64,000 nucleotides of DNA from Bacteroidales bacterium (lineage in GTDB: Bacteria; Bacteroidota; Bacteroidia; Bacteroidales; UBA1715), in contig JAGCOW010000057.1 in NCBI GenBank assembly GCA_017642535.1, positions 1 through 64,000 on the forward strand. The letters are read 5' to 3'. Each line of letters starts with the position of its first letter. The stretch's first letter is position 1. Position numbers and translations under genes: made by a program. The notes under the pieces were generated by a model. It ran no database searches and had not been told where the DNA came from. It saw nothing but the letters and a program-made list of their open reading frames with translations. Shown piece after piece: positions 46,336 to 54,976 of the stretch.

Positions 46336-46790
46336 TTATTACTTTTCTCTTGAAAGAAAAGTAATACAAAAGTTCAAGACGGACTTGCTCCGCTAAAAAT
46401 CAACCACATTCCGCTAAAAGAGTTGAAGTGCCGCATCATTGTTTTATAAACTTTCACGTATTAAGGCACCAACTCTTTTCACGCTACACTCCGTTGATTT
46501 TTTTCACGCTTCGCAACTCAGTCGAATGCTCGTGGTGCGAAAACATTATCGTATTCAATAATACTCACCGATTTATGGTCTTCCAACATTCAATGATGGT
46601 TCGACTTCACAGATGAGCGTTAAGAAAATCTTTGAACGGAGCGTCAAAAACTCTCGGCTTGGCAGCGTGGGTTGTGTGTCGGCGCCATTTCGAGAGTTTA
46701 GCGAAGTGAGGAGATTTTTAGCGAAGATGTGGCGTCGACGGCGGTTTTTGTTACTTTTTGTCACTGAAGACAAAAAGTAAAAGAAAACTT
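46336..46790. other. Gene-poor region bounded by two hairpins
   Basis: No convincing gene between 46336 and 46829. At its left edge ATTACTTTTCT/AGAAAAGTAAT forms a hairpin (46338-46365). At its right edge TTACTTTTTGTC/GACAAAAAGTAA forms a 12-base stem (46751-46780). The sequence between is of mixed composition and looks like eroded repeat DNA. Half-copies of the right hairpin also precede the cassettes at 60769 and 62872. Confidence 0.55.
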
Positions 46791-46792
46791 TC

Positions 46793-46800
46793 TATTTTTG
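46793..46800 (+). promoter_or_regulatory. Cassette promoter, copy 4, feeding a non-cassette gene
   Basis: TATTTTTG then GAACTCTAAAACATTT, as in the other copies, but after TTTTGAAACT the sequence changes and the ATG at 46830 of an unrelated signal peptide follows. Confidence 0.6.
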
Positions 46801-46829
46801 AACTCTAAAACATTTATTTTGAAACTAAT

Positions 46830-47378
46830 ATGAAACAAATACTTTTTATTCTATGTTCTTTTGTCGCTGTTACAGGTTTAAAGGCACAGCATTGTGGTTG
46901 GGACCATTCAAAGATTATTATTGTTGACGTGCGTGACATTCAAACGGGGAATATTATTAACGGGCTGGAGCTTATTCTTGCCGATTCGACAGGAAAACCA
47001 TATACAAGTGAATGGAATATAAATGGTAGAGTATCTTTTATTCCACGTTCTGACACTCTCAAATTTGGTCAAAATGTGAGGTCTAAGGGGCAAAAGTTCT
47101 CCAAAGTTTGGGGGCCATTCCCTTTTGGCGAGGGTTATTATATGTTACATGTTTATTATAATAATTATCCTGAATTCAACAAAAAAGGGACTGACCAAAT
47201 TATAATCAGGGATATAGATGGCAACAGAAATTTGGGAGATTTTGAAACGGCGTATGTAACATTTAGTCCGCAAAATATAGTTCCTTTATGTACGGATACT
47301 CCTATATGGCATCGTGAGGGTTTTGTTGATGAGATAAAAATCACTGTTTTTATGAAGTTAAAAGAAAAAAGTGAGTGA
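46830..47378 (+). CDS. Small exported protein
   Basis: The 182-residue protein has a signal peptide (MKQILFILCSFVAVTGLKA) unlike the shared one, and a mature part with a beta-sandwich look (KIIIVDVRDIQTGNIINGL, NGRVSFIPRSD) resembling carboxypeptidase-regulatory-type modules. No family recognised. The leader upstream is the cassette leader up to TTTTGAAACT, then switches, as if the promoter had been joined to a new gene by recombination. Confidence 0.75.
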   Translation: MKQILFILCSFVAVTGLKAQHCGWDHSKIIIVDVRDIQTGNIINGLELILADSTGKPYTSEWNINGRVSFIPRSDTLKFGQNVRSKGQKFSKVWGPFPFGEGYYMLHVYYNNYPEFNKKGTDQIIIRDIDGNRNLGDFETAYVTFSPQNIVPLCTDTPIWHREGFVDEIKITVFMKLKEKSE

Positions 47379-47415
47379 TTTGATTTGTTACCAAATATGC
47401 TGAAATAAATTTTGA

Positions 47416-47982
47416 ATGAAACTCTTTCGTTACATAGTGCCGATTCTTTTTCTGTTCTGCTCGGTTGCGGGCAAGGGGCAAGCATTGCCCGAATCAGGAT
47501 ATGCTTTTGTTGCAATTCCAACTAATTTTTTTAAGTATCATTGTTCCTGTACTCCTTGTCATCATGGTGGCAGACATAAAATTATAAAAGTTAGTTGTCA
47601 CAAGAAAGATAAATATATGGATTATGAATGGTATTCGTCTTCTGATACTGATTATATTTTAATTCGTTTTGATAGAGTTCCTTTTTATTATGAGTTTGAA
47701 ATTAAAAGTACCGCAGGGACTATGACTTTAGTGTTGGATTCTGATAACATCGATAATATTCGTCCAGAATGGATTTCGGGATGTGTATTTGAGCAGGATG
47801 ATCGATATTTTATTCATGAAATTTCTGATGAATCATATGAGAAAGCGTCTCAAAGTTTGCAGAACGAAGGAATTGTAAAGCGATATAGCAGTTCTGAACG
47901 GAGATTTCATTGGGCTAAGAAAATAAATAAAGAATATCCTCGCTACGAAGCCGACGGTTTCAAAACGTTGAAAGATTGGTGA
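47416..47982 (+). CDS. Small exported Cys-motif protein
   Basis: The 188-residue protein has the shared signal peptide (MKLFRYIVPILFLFCSVAGK) and, soon after, CSCTPCHHGGRHK. A later WISGCVF resembles WFKGCRF in the protein at 54190. It ends YEADGFKTLKDW, the same end that survives in the relic at 36884. No canonical -7 box directly precedes it, so it may depend on read-through from 46830. Confidence 0.75.
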   Translation: MKLFRYIVPILFLFCSVAGKGQALPESGYAFVAIPTNFFKYHCSCTPCHHGGRHKIIKVSCHKKDKYMDYEWYSSSDTDYILIRFDRVPFYYEFEIKSTAGTMTLVLDSDNIDNIRPEWISGCVFEQDDRYFIHEISDESYEKASQSLQNEGIVKRYSSSERRFHWAKKINKEYPRYEADGFKTLKDW

Positions 47983-48040
47983 ACTTATTTGTATTGAAGA
48001 AATAGATGTTGCGATTATTCCAAAAATCCTTGTGAATTAG

Positions 48041-48048
48041 TATATTTG
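48041..48048 (+). promoter_or_regulatory. -7 promoter element of rhuM
   Basis: TATATTTG, 15 bases before the ATG at 48064. An in-frame TTG lies within the box and cannot be the start. Confidence 0.55.
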
Positions 48049-48063
48049 GAAAATTTTTCAATC

Positions 48064-49020
48064 ATGCAAGAACAACACAAATTGCCCACTCTGGCAGACA
48101 AGAATTATGGCGAAGTCATTATGTATCAGACTGATGACGGACAAACGCAATTGGACGTGCGTTTGGAAAACGACACCATTTGGTTGACCGCAAATCAAAT
48201 GGCACTATTGTTTGGAAGAGACGAGAAAACAATACGAAAGCACATAAACAATGTGTTTTTAGATGGTGAATTGGTACAAATGAACAACACGCATTTTTTG
48301 CGTGTTGTTGGAGTGAAACAACCTGTGGCATTCTATACGTTAGATGTCATCATCTCTGTTGGTTATCGTGTTAAAAGCATAGCAGGTACAAAATTTAGAA
48401 TATGGGCAAATTCCGTACTCAAAGAGTATCTGCTTAGGGGATATGCGGTGAATGAAAAACGTTCCGCACAATTGGGACAGGTAATTCAGATTTTGAAACG
48501 TTCCGAGAATATGTTGGACAGCAAGCAAGTCCTTTCTGTTGTAGAAAAATTCAACACAGCGCTTAATTTGCTTGATTCCTACGACCATCAGACAATGCGG
48601 CGTCCCAAGGGAAACAAGAGCGTTTATGTGCTGACATACGAGGAGTGTCGTTCTGTGATAGAATCCATGCGGTTTGGCAATGAGTCACCGTTGTTCGGAA
48701 AGGAGAAAGACGACTCGTTTAAGGGCAGTATCGGAAATATTTACCAATCGTTTGACGGTACCGACGTATATCCTTCGTTGGAGGAAAAAGCGGCCAATCT
48801 GCTGTATTTTGTGACCAAAAACCATAGTTTTGTTGATGGGAACAAGCGTATTGCAGCCACTATGTTTCTCTATTTTCTTGACAAAAACGGGGCATTGTTC
48901 GTCAATGGCAGAAAAACGATTGACGACTATACGCTCGTTGCGCTTACCATTATGATTGCTGAATCTCGTAGCGAGGAAAAAGAAATGATGATTAGTGTGA
49001 TAATGAATTGTTTAGGATAA
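48064..49020 (+). CDS. rhuM: RhuM family protein with Fic/Doc-type C-terminus
   Basis: From ATG at 48064 the protein has 318 residues. The N-terminal half is the RhuM (virulence-protein) domain with WLTANQMALLFGRDEKTIRK and HFLRVVGVKQP, which looks like a DNA-binding or Bro-N-like unit. The C-terminal half carries the Fic/Doc core HSFVDGNKRIAA with catalytic His present, so AMPylation or phosphotransfer is plausible. Many family members are found in accessory regions. No antitoxin-like partner is adjacent; a relic of another copy lies at 32678. A signal-peptide cassette follows nine bases after the stop. Confidence 0.88.
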   Translation: MQEQHKLPTLADKNYGEVIMYQTDDGQTQLDVRLENDTIWLTANQMALLFGRDEKTIRKHINNVFLDGELVQMNNTHFLRVVGVKQPVAFYTLDVIISVGYRVKSIAGTKFRIWANSVLKEYLLRGYAVNEKRSAQLGQVIQILKRSENMLDSKQVLSVVEKFNTALNLLDSYDHQTMRRPKGNKSVYVLTYEECRSVIESMRFGNESPLFGKEKDDSFKGSIGNIYQSFDGTDVYPSLEEKAANLLYFVTKNHSFVDGNKRIAATMFLYFLDKNGALFVNGRKTIDDYTLVALTIMIAESRSEEKEMMISVIMNCLG

Positions 49021-49028
49021 AATTTTTC

Positions 49029-49036
49029 TATCTTTG
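49029..49036 (+). promoter_or_regulatory. Cassette promoter, copy 5
   Basis: TATCTTTG directly behind the rhuM stop codon, with GAACTCTAAAAC following. A TTG about 19 bases upstream, inside the rhuM 3' end, may be the -33 element. Confidence 0.65.
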
Positions 49037-49054
49037 AACTCTAAAACATTTATT

Positions 49055-50224
49055 TTGAAACTCTTTCGTTACATAGTGCCGATTGTTTTTCTGTTGCTTT
49101 CGTTTGTAGGAACTGCACAGAATGAATATGCCCGTTATTATGATGCGAGTTGGAAACCAACTACAAAGGACAGTGCGATTTATATGCGGAAAATCACCTA
49201 TGGCAGGAACGGAAAACCCAAGGGACTTGTCCGCGATTATTATTATGACAACATAAATGATTCAATTGTTGCTCTCCAGTGGGAAGGCCACATTGTTTTC
49301 GAAGACCTGGAAACAGGCAGGGACGTTCTCGACGGAAAATGTGTGTGGTACGATAAAAACGGTCAAATAGTAAATGCGGTATATTATAAAGATGGTCAAA
49401 AAACGACACCAAGAAAACTTATAACTCCCGGTCATCCAGATTCACGATTGATTGTGATTTCCGAGACGAAGAATATAGACCATATAATGGTATCGATTGA
49501 CGACCTGAAACCTTTGGCAGGAAAAGAAAATAGCTCTGTTTTTAGATGTGCTTTTCTTTCTCTGCTTACCGCAGATGGTTTATTAGAGCACATGCCATTT
49601 CCCATCAAAATAATACAAGGTGCTGACACAATGTGTCTTTGGGGTATCCCAAGTATTTTTCTCAATTATCATTTGAAGAATCTTGAATTCAGAAAGGGTG
49701 ACTGGTTTGTAAAGACAAGGCCGTGGTTTCAGCAACAGGTTGTGAAAGGGAAAAGTATTCCTATAAAAAGATCCTTTCGTGCAAGGCAGAGAATTAATCA
49801 TTGCCTTTTTATACATAGATATTTTTGTATCAAAGAATGGAAATGTTTCAAAGAAAAAGGCAAATATAGTTATATCCCATATAAAGAACTTGATTTTTTT
49901 GAAATAGATTTTGCGAATACGGACGATGTGGAATTGATATCTGCCGATAGTTGTTTTATAGAGAATTATCTAAAGTGTGAATGGTCTGGTGTTGGTGTAG
50001 AAGATATGAAAGATTACTTGATTTTTGACGAAGAGGCAAAACAATATGTTGATAAAACAAAAAATGAGATTGATTACTATGGTAATAAAAGACAAGTTCC
50101 ATATCATGCACCTTGTTATACCCGAACGGAGTTTGACGATATGGAAAAAAAAGAAAGTATATGGGCATACAAAAGAATGGAACTCAAAAAACTACAACGA
50201 ATGCATAAAAAAAATAAATTCTAA
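49055..50224 (+). CDS. Chimeric exported protein: MORN head, different tail
   Basis: About 389 residues from TTG at 49055. The first 115 residues (KLFRYIVPIVFLLLSFVGTA, then PTTKDSAIYMRKITYGRNGK and DGKCVWYDKNGQI) match the head of the giant proteins at 32783, 40928 and 50230. After YYKDGQK homology ends, and the rest matches the small protein at 53361 (IFLNYHLKNLEFRKGDWF against LLNYHLKNFEFKKGNWF; YVDKTKNEIDYYGNKRQVPY against YVEKIQKEYDYYGSGRRVPY). A direct gene fusion of two families in this locus. Confidence 0.82.
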   Translation: MKLFRYIVPIVFLLLSFVGTAQNEYARYYDASWKPTTKDSAIYMRKITYGRNGKPKGLVRDYYYDNINDSIVALQWEGHIVFEDLETGRDVLDGKCVWYDKNGQIVNAVYYKDGQKTTPRKLITPGHPDSRLIVISETKNIDHIMVSIDDLKPLAGKENSSVFRCAFLSLLTADGLLEHMPFPIKIIQGADTMCLWGIPSIFLNYHLKNLEFRKGDWFVKTRPWFQQQVVKGKSIPIKRSFRARQRINHCLFIHRYFCIKEWKCFKEKGKYSYIPYKELDFFEIDFANTDDVELISADSCFIENYLKCEWSGVGVEDMKDYLIFDEEAKQYVDKTKNEIDYYGNKRQVPYHAPCYTRTEFDDMEKKESIWAYKRMELKKLQRMHKKNKF

Positions 50225-50229
50225 AAAAA

Positions 50230-53200
50230 ATGAAACTTTTCCGTTCCATACTGCCGATTTTCTTTTTCCTCCTCTCGCTGATGGCTACGGCACAGAATGA
50301 ATATACCCGTTATTATGATGCGAATTGGAAACCGACCACGAAGGATAATGCGAGTTATATACGGAAAATCACCTACGGCAAGGATGGGAAACCCCAAGGA
50401 CTTGTCCACGATTATTTTTATGACAAATGGAACGATTCGATACAAGGTCTCCAATGGGAAGGATATATTCTTTCCGAAAATCTTGAAACAGGTAAGGATG
50501 TTTGTGACGGAAAATGTGTCTGGTATAACAGGGAAGGAAAAATAGAGCAAGTCGCAACGTATAAAAACGGTGTGTTGAACGGACCATATTGGCATAGAAG
50601 AGATTTTGATGGAGAAATAAAATTGGGAAATTATAAAGACGGGAAAATTGACGGTTGGTTTTTTAAATACAACGCAGACTATGTTTATGTTTACAAAGAT
50701 GGTTTTGATTATCCATATCAATACGTTTACGGACGTACACCAAAAGTTCTAAGTAAAGATAATGATGAAGATGGAGTGATAACAATTCCTTCGGAACGGA
50801 AAAAGATTTTTTACAATCGTAGCACGCCCAATGTTATTCAATCATATAGGATATATTGGGATACGTCTTATAAAGTGCCTCAATTTGAGTACCTAAATTT
50901 AATATATTGCGACAGATATCTTTATTTAAACAAAGATGGTTGGGATGAAGGTGCTGAATACAAGTTTCACGATGGCATTCACAATAGCAGATATGCATAT
51001 TCGAAGTTTAGGTATTATAAAAGAGGTAGGGAGGTGTTGACAAAAAGTCTGGAAATGCAACAAGACGTATATAAGCGATGGGAAAGGTCTAAAGTGTATG
51101 ATTCGGTTGCATTTACTGATAAAAATCTGTTGTGGGTGCAAAAAGACGGGAAAGTAGGTGCAGTTTCACAGTCCACGGGAAAAATAGTCATAAAACCAAT
51201 ATATTCGGTTCCTCGTTTAGATGGAGGCTACTGTTGTCCGGTGTTTACAAATTTGGATGTCGGGGTTGTTTCGTCAAACAATAAATTCGGTTTGGTTACT
51301 CCTCAAGGCGACGCATACACCAAATGTGTGTTTGATGAATTGACGTTGCTTGACACTTACGATAAAAAAATGGTCAAATCTCCTATAGTTGCAGCAGCTC
51401 GGATAGATAGCTTGTGGGGTGCAGTCGATCGGTATGGGACGTTTGTCATTGCTCCGCAATACAGCGAAATGCAACCGTTTGTACAGCAAGTTACACAAAA
51501 TGGCGTTGAAAAATGCCGGTTTTATTTTGCGGTAAAACGAAATGGGAAGTGGGGTGTTGTTTCAGCCCAAAACAAGGTTGTTGTTCCTTTTGTGTTCGAC
51601 CAAATAAGTGTACTATGCTGTTATGACGTATTCCCTTCGTATATATTTTCTGTAGTGTATCTTGTAAAGGATTTGAAAGCATACGCAGTTGACGCACTTG
51701 AACTGGAAAACAAAAATCTCCTCGCGAATCTCGAAACATATAGAATGGGGAAAAATACCCCAGAGAATTATCTTCTTTTTTATCCGTCACGATATGTGTA
51801 TAGCCGTCATAGTGATTTTAGCAATCACAGGTATCATCTTTCTTTTGAGTTTGATAAAAATGATAATTTACTCTATCCGCCAAACTATTGTATGGGAGGG
51901 GGAATAACCAATGACGACGTGCGGAAAAGAATTGACGCATACGGTAATTCTATCTATCTTGATCAGAAAGATTCGGTGCTTTGTAGTCTTCCCGCAGGAT
52001 TTGAACTTATAACCTGGCAGGGAGACCAAGGTGTTGTGCTGACCAATAAAAACAAACGCAAGGGTGATTTTGGTGATTTTGGATATTCGGTCAACGATAA
52101 TGAATATCAGAAAGTTGGCGTCTATAATATGAAAAAGAAACAATTATTGATAGATACTCTGTACGATATGATTTATGAGCCGAACGCAACCGATTCGTTG
52201 TTTTGGGTGAGAATCCACCCTGACAAGGAACACTTTGCAGACTATAAAAACTCGCATTTAGGTGTAGAGGGAGAATTTTATTACCGCGATTGGCTGGAAA
52301 ATGGCTGGCAACTGATGTCATATACGGGTAAAAAGGTAACGGAACAAACATTCCAATTCCCTCATCAGGTAAACGGTAGTCTTGCGAAAATTGGTGTTTC
52401 GGGCAGTTATGGCGTGATGAATCAGGAAGGGAAAATAATTTTGCCTCAAATATATGAGAAGATATTTTTTCAAAAACATGAGATGATTTTGTTTGGCTCA
52501 CAAAAGTTTGGACTGGCAAACAGAAACGGCGAAATTTTGGTTGAAAACCGTTGGACTTCTGTTTCCCGTTTTTTAGGAGATTATTTCGTCGGTTTTTCCG
52601 AAAATGCAATTGATGTGGTTGACACAACGGGAAAAATCGTTAATACAATAAATATCCAAATGTTGAAAAATCCTAAAATAGATTTGTCGAAGTATCTGGA
52701 ATGTCCCGAGTCGTTATGTGATTTGTCGCCACTTTCGCCAGAAATACGGAATGTTGTGTTGCTGAATTTTGCCCGACAGAATTTAAGCACTTTTAATTAC
52801 TTTCTTGGCCATGAATGGTATAGCGAAGATAAAATGGAACTTTTGGCGTATGTGCAATGTGACAAGTATTTTCGTCCAAGCCATCCTGGGAGATTTAAGA
52901 CGGTACCGAACTATCCTCAAATTGATATTATTCGTCAGTCTCCAACAGTTTTCCAAATGAAGATTGACGATATTTCCGACAATTCGAAGGTAACGCACAA
53001 AACGTACAATTATGTCTTAGAGGACAATTCCCCTCGTCTTGTTGAATTGAAGGATCTGTTTAAAAAGGGTAGCGGTTATGAAAATGTTCTAAACGCCATA
53101 ATACAAAAAAGACTGGAGGAGTTTTCAATTATTCAGCGCGATGCGCAAGGTTTGTATCGGGGTTACTATGTTTCTAATGACAATTATGTCCTAACTCGAA

Positions 53201-53364
53201 TTTCCAGTTTTCATATTCCGGATTTTGTCTCTGAATATGTGATATATCCTTATGGAATAAAATTTTACGCAAAAAGCGACAAATCTGTTGTTATTGTTCC
53301 ATATTTTGAGATAGAGAATTATTTGGACTATTCTGGTCCGTTGAAATATTTTCTTGAAGAATGA
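50230..53364 (+). CDS. Giant exported WG/MORN-repeat protein 3
   Basis: The 1044-residue protein has a variant signal peptide (MKLFRSILPIFFFLLSLMAT), the shared head (NEYTRYYDANWKPTTKD), MORN-like repeats (YKNGVLNGPYWH, YKDGKIDGWFF), and WG repeats (KFGLVTPQGDAYTKC, LWGAVDRYGTFVIAPQY, KWGVVSAQNKVVVPF, KFGLANRNGEILVEN). It ends YLDYSGPLKYFLEE and overlaps the next start as ATGA. It lacks part of the middle region of its two longer paralogs. The start lies five bases after the stop of 49055, so the pair is probably co-transcribed. Confidence 0.88.
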   Translation: MKLFRSILPIFFFLLSLMATAQNEYTRYYDANWKPTTKDNASYIRKITYGKDGKPQGLVHDYFYDKWNDSIQGLQWEGYILSENLETGKDVCDGKCVWYNREGKIEQVATYKNGVLNGPYWHRRDFDGEIKLGNYKDGKIDGWFFKYNADYVYVYKDGFDYPYQYVYGRTPKVLSKDNDEDGVITIPSERKKIFYNRSTPNVIQSYRIYWDTSYKVPQFEYLNLIYCDRYLYLNKDGWDEGAEYKFHDGIHNSRYAYSKFRYYKRGREVLTKSLEMQQDVYKRWERSKVYDSVAFTDKNLLWVQKDGKVGAVSQSTGKIVIKPIYSVPRLDGGYCCPVFTNLDVGVVSSNNKFGLVTPQGDAYTKCVFDELTLLDTYDKKMVKSPIVAAARIDSLWGAVDRYGTFVIAPQYSEMQPFVQQVTQNGVEKCRFYFAVKRNGKWGVVSAQNKVVVPFVFDQISVLCCYDVFPSYIFSVVYLVKDLKAYAVDALELENKNLLANLETYRMGKNTPENYLLFYPSRYVYSRHSDFSNHRYHLSFEFDKNDNLLYPPNYCMGGGITNDDVRKRIDAYGNSIYLDQKDSVLCSLPAGFELITWQGDQGVVLTNKNKRKGDFGDFGYSVNDNEYQKVGVYNMKKKQLLIDTLYDMIYEPNATDSLFWVRIHPDKEHFADYKNSHLGVEGEFYYRDWLENGWQLMSYTGKKVTEQTFQFPHQVNGSLAKIGVSGSYGVMNQEGKIILPQIYEKIFFQKHEMILFGSQKFGLANRNGEILVENRWTSVSRFLGDYFVGFSENAIDVVDTTGKIVNTINIQMLKNPKIDLSKYLECPESLCDLSPLSPEIRNVVLLNFARQNLSTFNYFLGHEWYSEDKMELLAYVQCDKYFRPSHPGRFKTVPNYPQIDIIRQSPTVFQMKIDDISDNSKVTHKTYNYVLEDNSPRLVELKDLFKKGSGYENVLNAIIQKRLEEFSIIQRDAQGLYRGYYVSNDNYVLTRISSFHIPDFVSEYVIYPYGIKFYAKSDKSVVIVPYFEIENYLDYSGPLKYFLEE

Positions 53365-54110
53365 AACTCTTTCGTTACATAGTGCTGATTGTGTTTTTGT
53401 TGCTTACAACAATATCGTTGCAGGCACAAGAAGTCAGTCTTTGTAGTAATACAAGGCTAATATTATTATCGTGTAATGAGAATGATAATTTAGATATTTT
53501 GCGAATGCATAATGGTATTTTAATCACAAAGGACAAAAATAAAATCCTTTTTAGTGAAGAAATGTATCCTACTATAGATGGTATTGTTTTTGATATTCCT
53601 GATATAATATGGATAATTCAAGGCTACGATACGATGAGGGTAGATGGGATTCCCAGTAGTCTCCTTAATTATCATTTGAAAAATTTTGAGTTCAAGAAAG
53701 GGAATTGGTTTATAAAGACAAAACCGTGGTTTCAGCAAAAAGTTGTAACGGGAAGTGAAATTTTTAATCCAACTATGTCGATTGTAAAAGTTCATCAAAG
53801 GGAAAAAATAAGACACGTCAATGATAAATATGAATCTTTCGATGAAATGAGATTCTTTGAAATAGATTTAGCAGATACTAACGAGGTTGAGATGATGTCT
53901 ATGGATAGCAGTTTTAGCAATAAGTATTATAATACACCACGTTCATATTATGATATTTTGGAGTGGCAAGATTACTTATTATTTGACGAAGATGCTAAAC
54001 AATATGTTGAAAAGATACAAAAAGAATATGATTATTACGGTTCAGGTCGAAGAGTTCCGTATATTGCACCTTATTATACAAAAGAGGAATATGAGGAGTC
54101 AATAAAGTAA
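53361..54110 (+). CDS. Small exported protein homologous to the tail of 49055
   Basis: The 249-residue protein starts at an ATG overlapping the preceding stop, with the shared signal peptide (MKLFRYIVLIVFLLLTTISL). The mature part matches residues about 190-370 of the protein at 49055 throughout, for example PWFQQKVV and DYLLFDEDAKQYVEK. No known family. Confidence 0.78.
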   Translation: MKLFRYIVLIVFLLLTTISLQAQEVSLCSNTRLILLSCNENDNLDILRMHNGILITKDKNKILFSEEMYPTIDGIVFDIPDIIWIIQGYDTMRVDGIPSSLLNYHLKNFEFKKGNWFIKTKPWFQQKVVTGSEIFNPTMSIVKVHQREKIRHVNDKYESFDEMRFFEIDLADTNEVEMMSMDSSFSNKYYNTPRSYYDILEWQDYLLFDEDAKQYVEKIQKEYDYYGSGRRVPYIAPYYTKEEYEESIK

Positions 54111-54189
54111 AAAACGATGGCATTGGGGGCAGAAACGATACGACTTAATATAATTTTGAAAAAAAGTAAAATAAATCAAATGTCAGAAT

Positions 54190-54765
54190 ATGCACTCAAA
54201 AAACTTTAGAACGACGATATGTTTTATGATCTCAATAGTATTGTGTTCGTCCATACAAGCACAAATTGGCTGTTTATGTGATGATCAAATAATATATTAT
54301 CAAAGTTTAGAAGATAGTGAGAAATATAATTACGAGTTTTTTTATAGGAAAATAAAAATAGTTGACACATTAGTAGAAGATGAGAAGCAAGGCGAATATA
54401 TATATTCAGGAGTAACGAAGTTAAGGTATAAAAACGCTGACAGTTTCATACACCGTGCTAAAACATATGTAGGAACATCTACAGACAAAAGTTTTAGCAA
54501 ATTCGCTCGTTGGTATAATGTAGAATGTTGTGATAGTCAAATAAAAGGTTATTTGGTTATAACGGAAAAATCTACTAAACAACAACAAATAATAAGTTTT
54601 CCGATATTAGACGAAGTAGATGCGTATTGGTTTAAAGGATGTAGATTTAAAAAAGGTGCATATAAAATTATAAAATATAATTATCCAGACTTATATTATA
54701 GCGACAAGGATTTAGTTCCATGCGAAAACGATTTGCCGCCGAATTTTATTAAAAGAATTAAGTGA
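54190..54765 (+). CDS. Small exported protein
   Basis: The 191-residue protein has its own signal peptide (NFRTTICFMISIVLCSSIQA) followed by GCLCDD. It has WFKGCRFKKGAYKI near the end, similar to 47416. It is very AT-rich, more than its neighbours. No known family. A copy of a dispersed repeat follows the stop. Confidence 0.7.
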   Translation: MHSKNFRTTICFMISIVLCSSIQAQIGCLCDDQIIYYQSLEDSEKYNYEFFYRKIKIVDTLVEDEKQGEYIYSGVTKLRYKNADSFIHRAKTYVGTSTDKSFSKFARWYNVECCDSQIKGYLVITEKSTKQQQIISFPILDEVDAYWFKGCRFKKGAYKIIKYNYPDLYYSDKDLVPCENDLPPNFIKRIK

Positions 54766-54791
54766 GATTTCTCGCTTCGCTCGAAATGACG
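54766..54791. repeat. Short repeat of the GAGATTTCTCGCTTCGCTCG type
   Basis: The sequence is the reverse orientation of the CGTCATTTCGAGCGAAGCGAG-type dispersed repeat; a shorter relative lies near 3776-3800. It lies directly upstream of copy 3 of the element starting at 54820. Confidence 0.55.
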
Positions 54792-54819
54792 GGCGTCTTC
54801 CTCTTTTATTCCCCATCAA

Positions 54820-54867
54820 TGCACCGTCATGTCGAACGGAGCGAAGCGGAGAGAGACATCTCATCAC
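54820..54867 (+). repeat. Dispersed repeat, copy 3
   Basis: Same element as at 39356. Here it leads into the direct-repeat array and promoter of the second DUF4143 ATPase instead of a signal-peptide cassette. Confidence 0.85.
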
Positions 54868-54875
54868 AAAAGAAT

Positions 54876-54944
54876 ACAAAACTTTAGATTTATACCATAT
54901 AAAACTTTAGATTTTCACCATATAAAACTTTAGATTTTTACTAT
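54876..54944 (+). repeat. Three 23-bp direct repeats upstream of AAA ATPase
   Basis: Three units of ATAAAACTTTAGATTTTCACC or close variants, exactly 23 bases apart. The third unit runs into the -7 box of the ATPase. A single copy of the unit with the same left flank occurs at 59134-59160. These are direct repeats, unlike the palindromes before the ATPase at 609, but they occupy the same place and probably act as an operator. Confidence 0.8.
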
Positions 54945-54949
54945 ATTTG
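54942..54949 (+). promoter_or_regulatory. -7 promoter element of AAA ATPase 2
   Basis: TATATTTG, the same octamer as before the ATPase at 609. The TTG within it is in frame with the gene but would lie in the promoter, so the start is taken at 54977. Confidence 0.6.
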
Positions 54950-54976
54950 CATCAAAATGGTAAAAAACGAATTGAT

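Noticed and set aside
48046-48063. rhuM start at TTG 48046
   Set aside because: This codon lies within the TATATTTG promoter box; ATG at 48064 follows at a normal distance.
54876-54944. Possible CRISPR-like direct repeats
   Set aside because: The 23-base units are contiguous, with no spacers, and end in a promoter.
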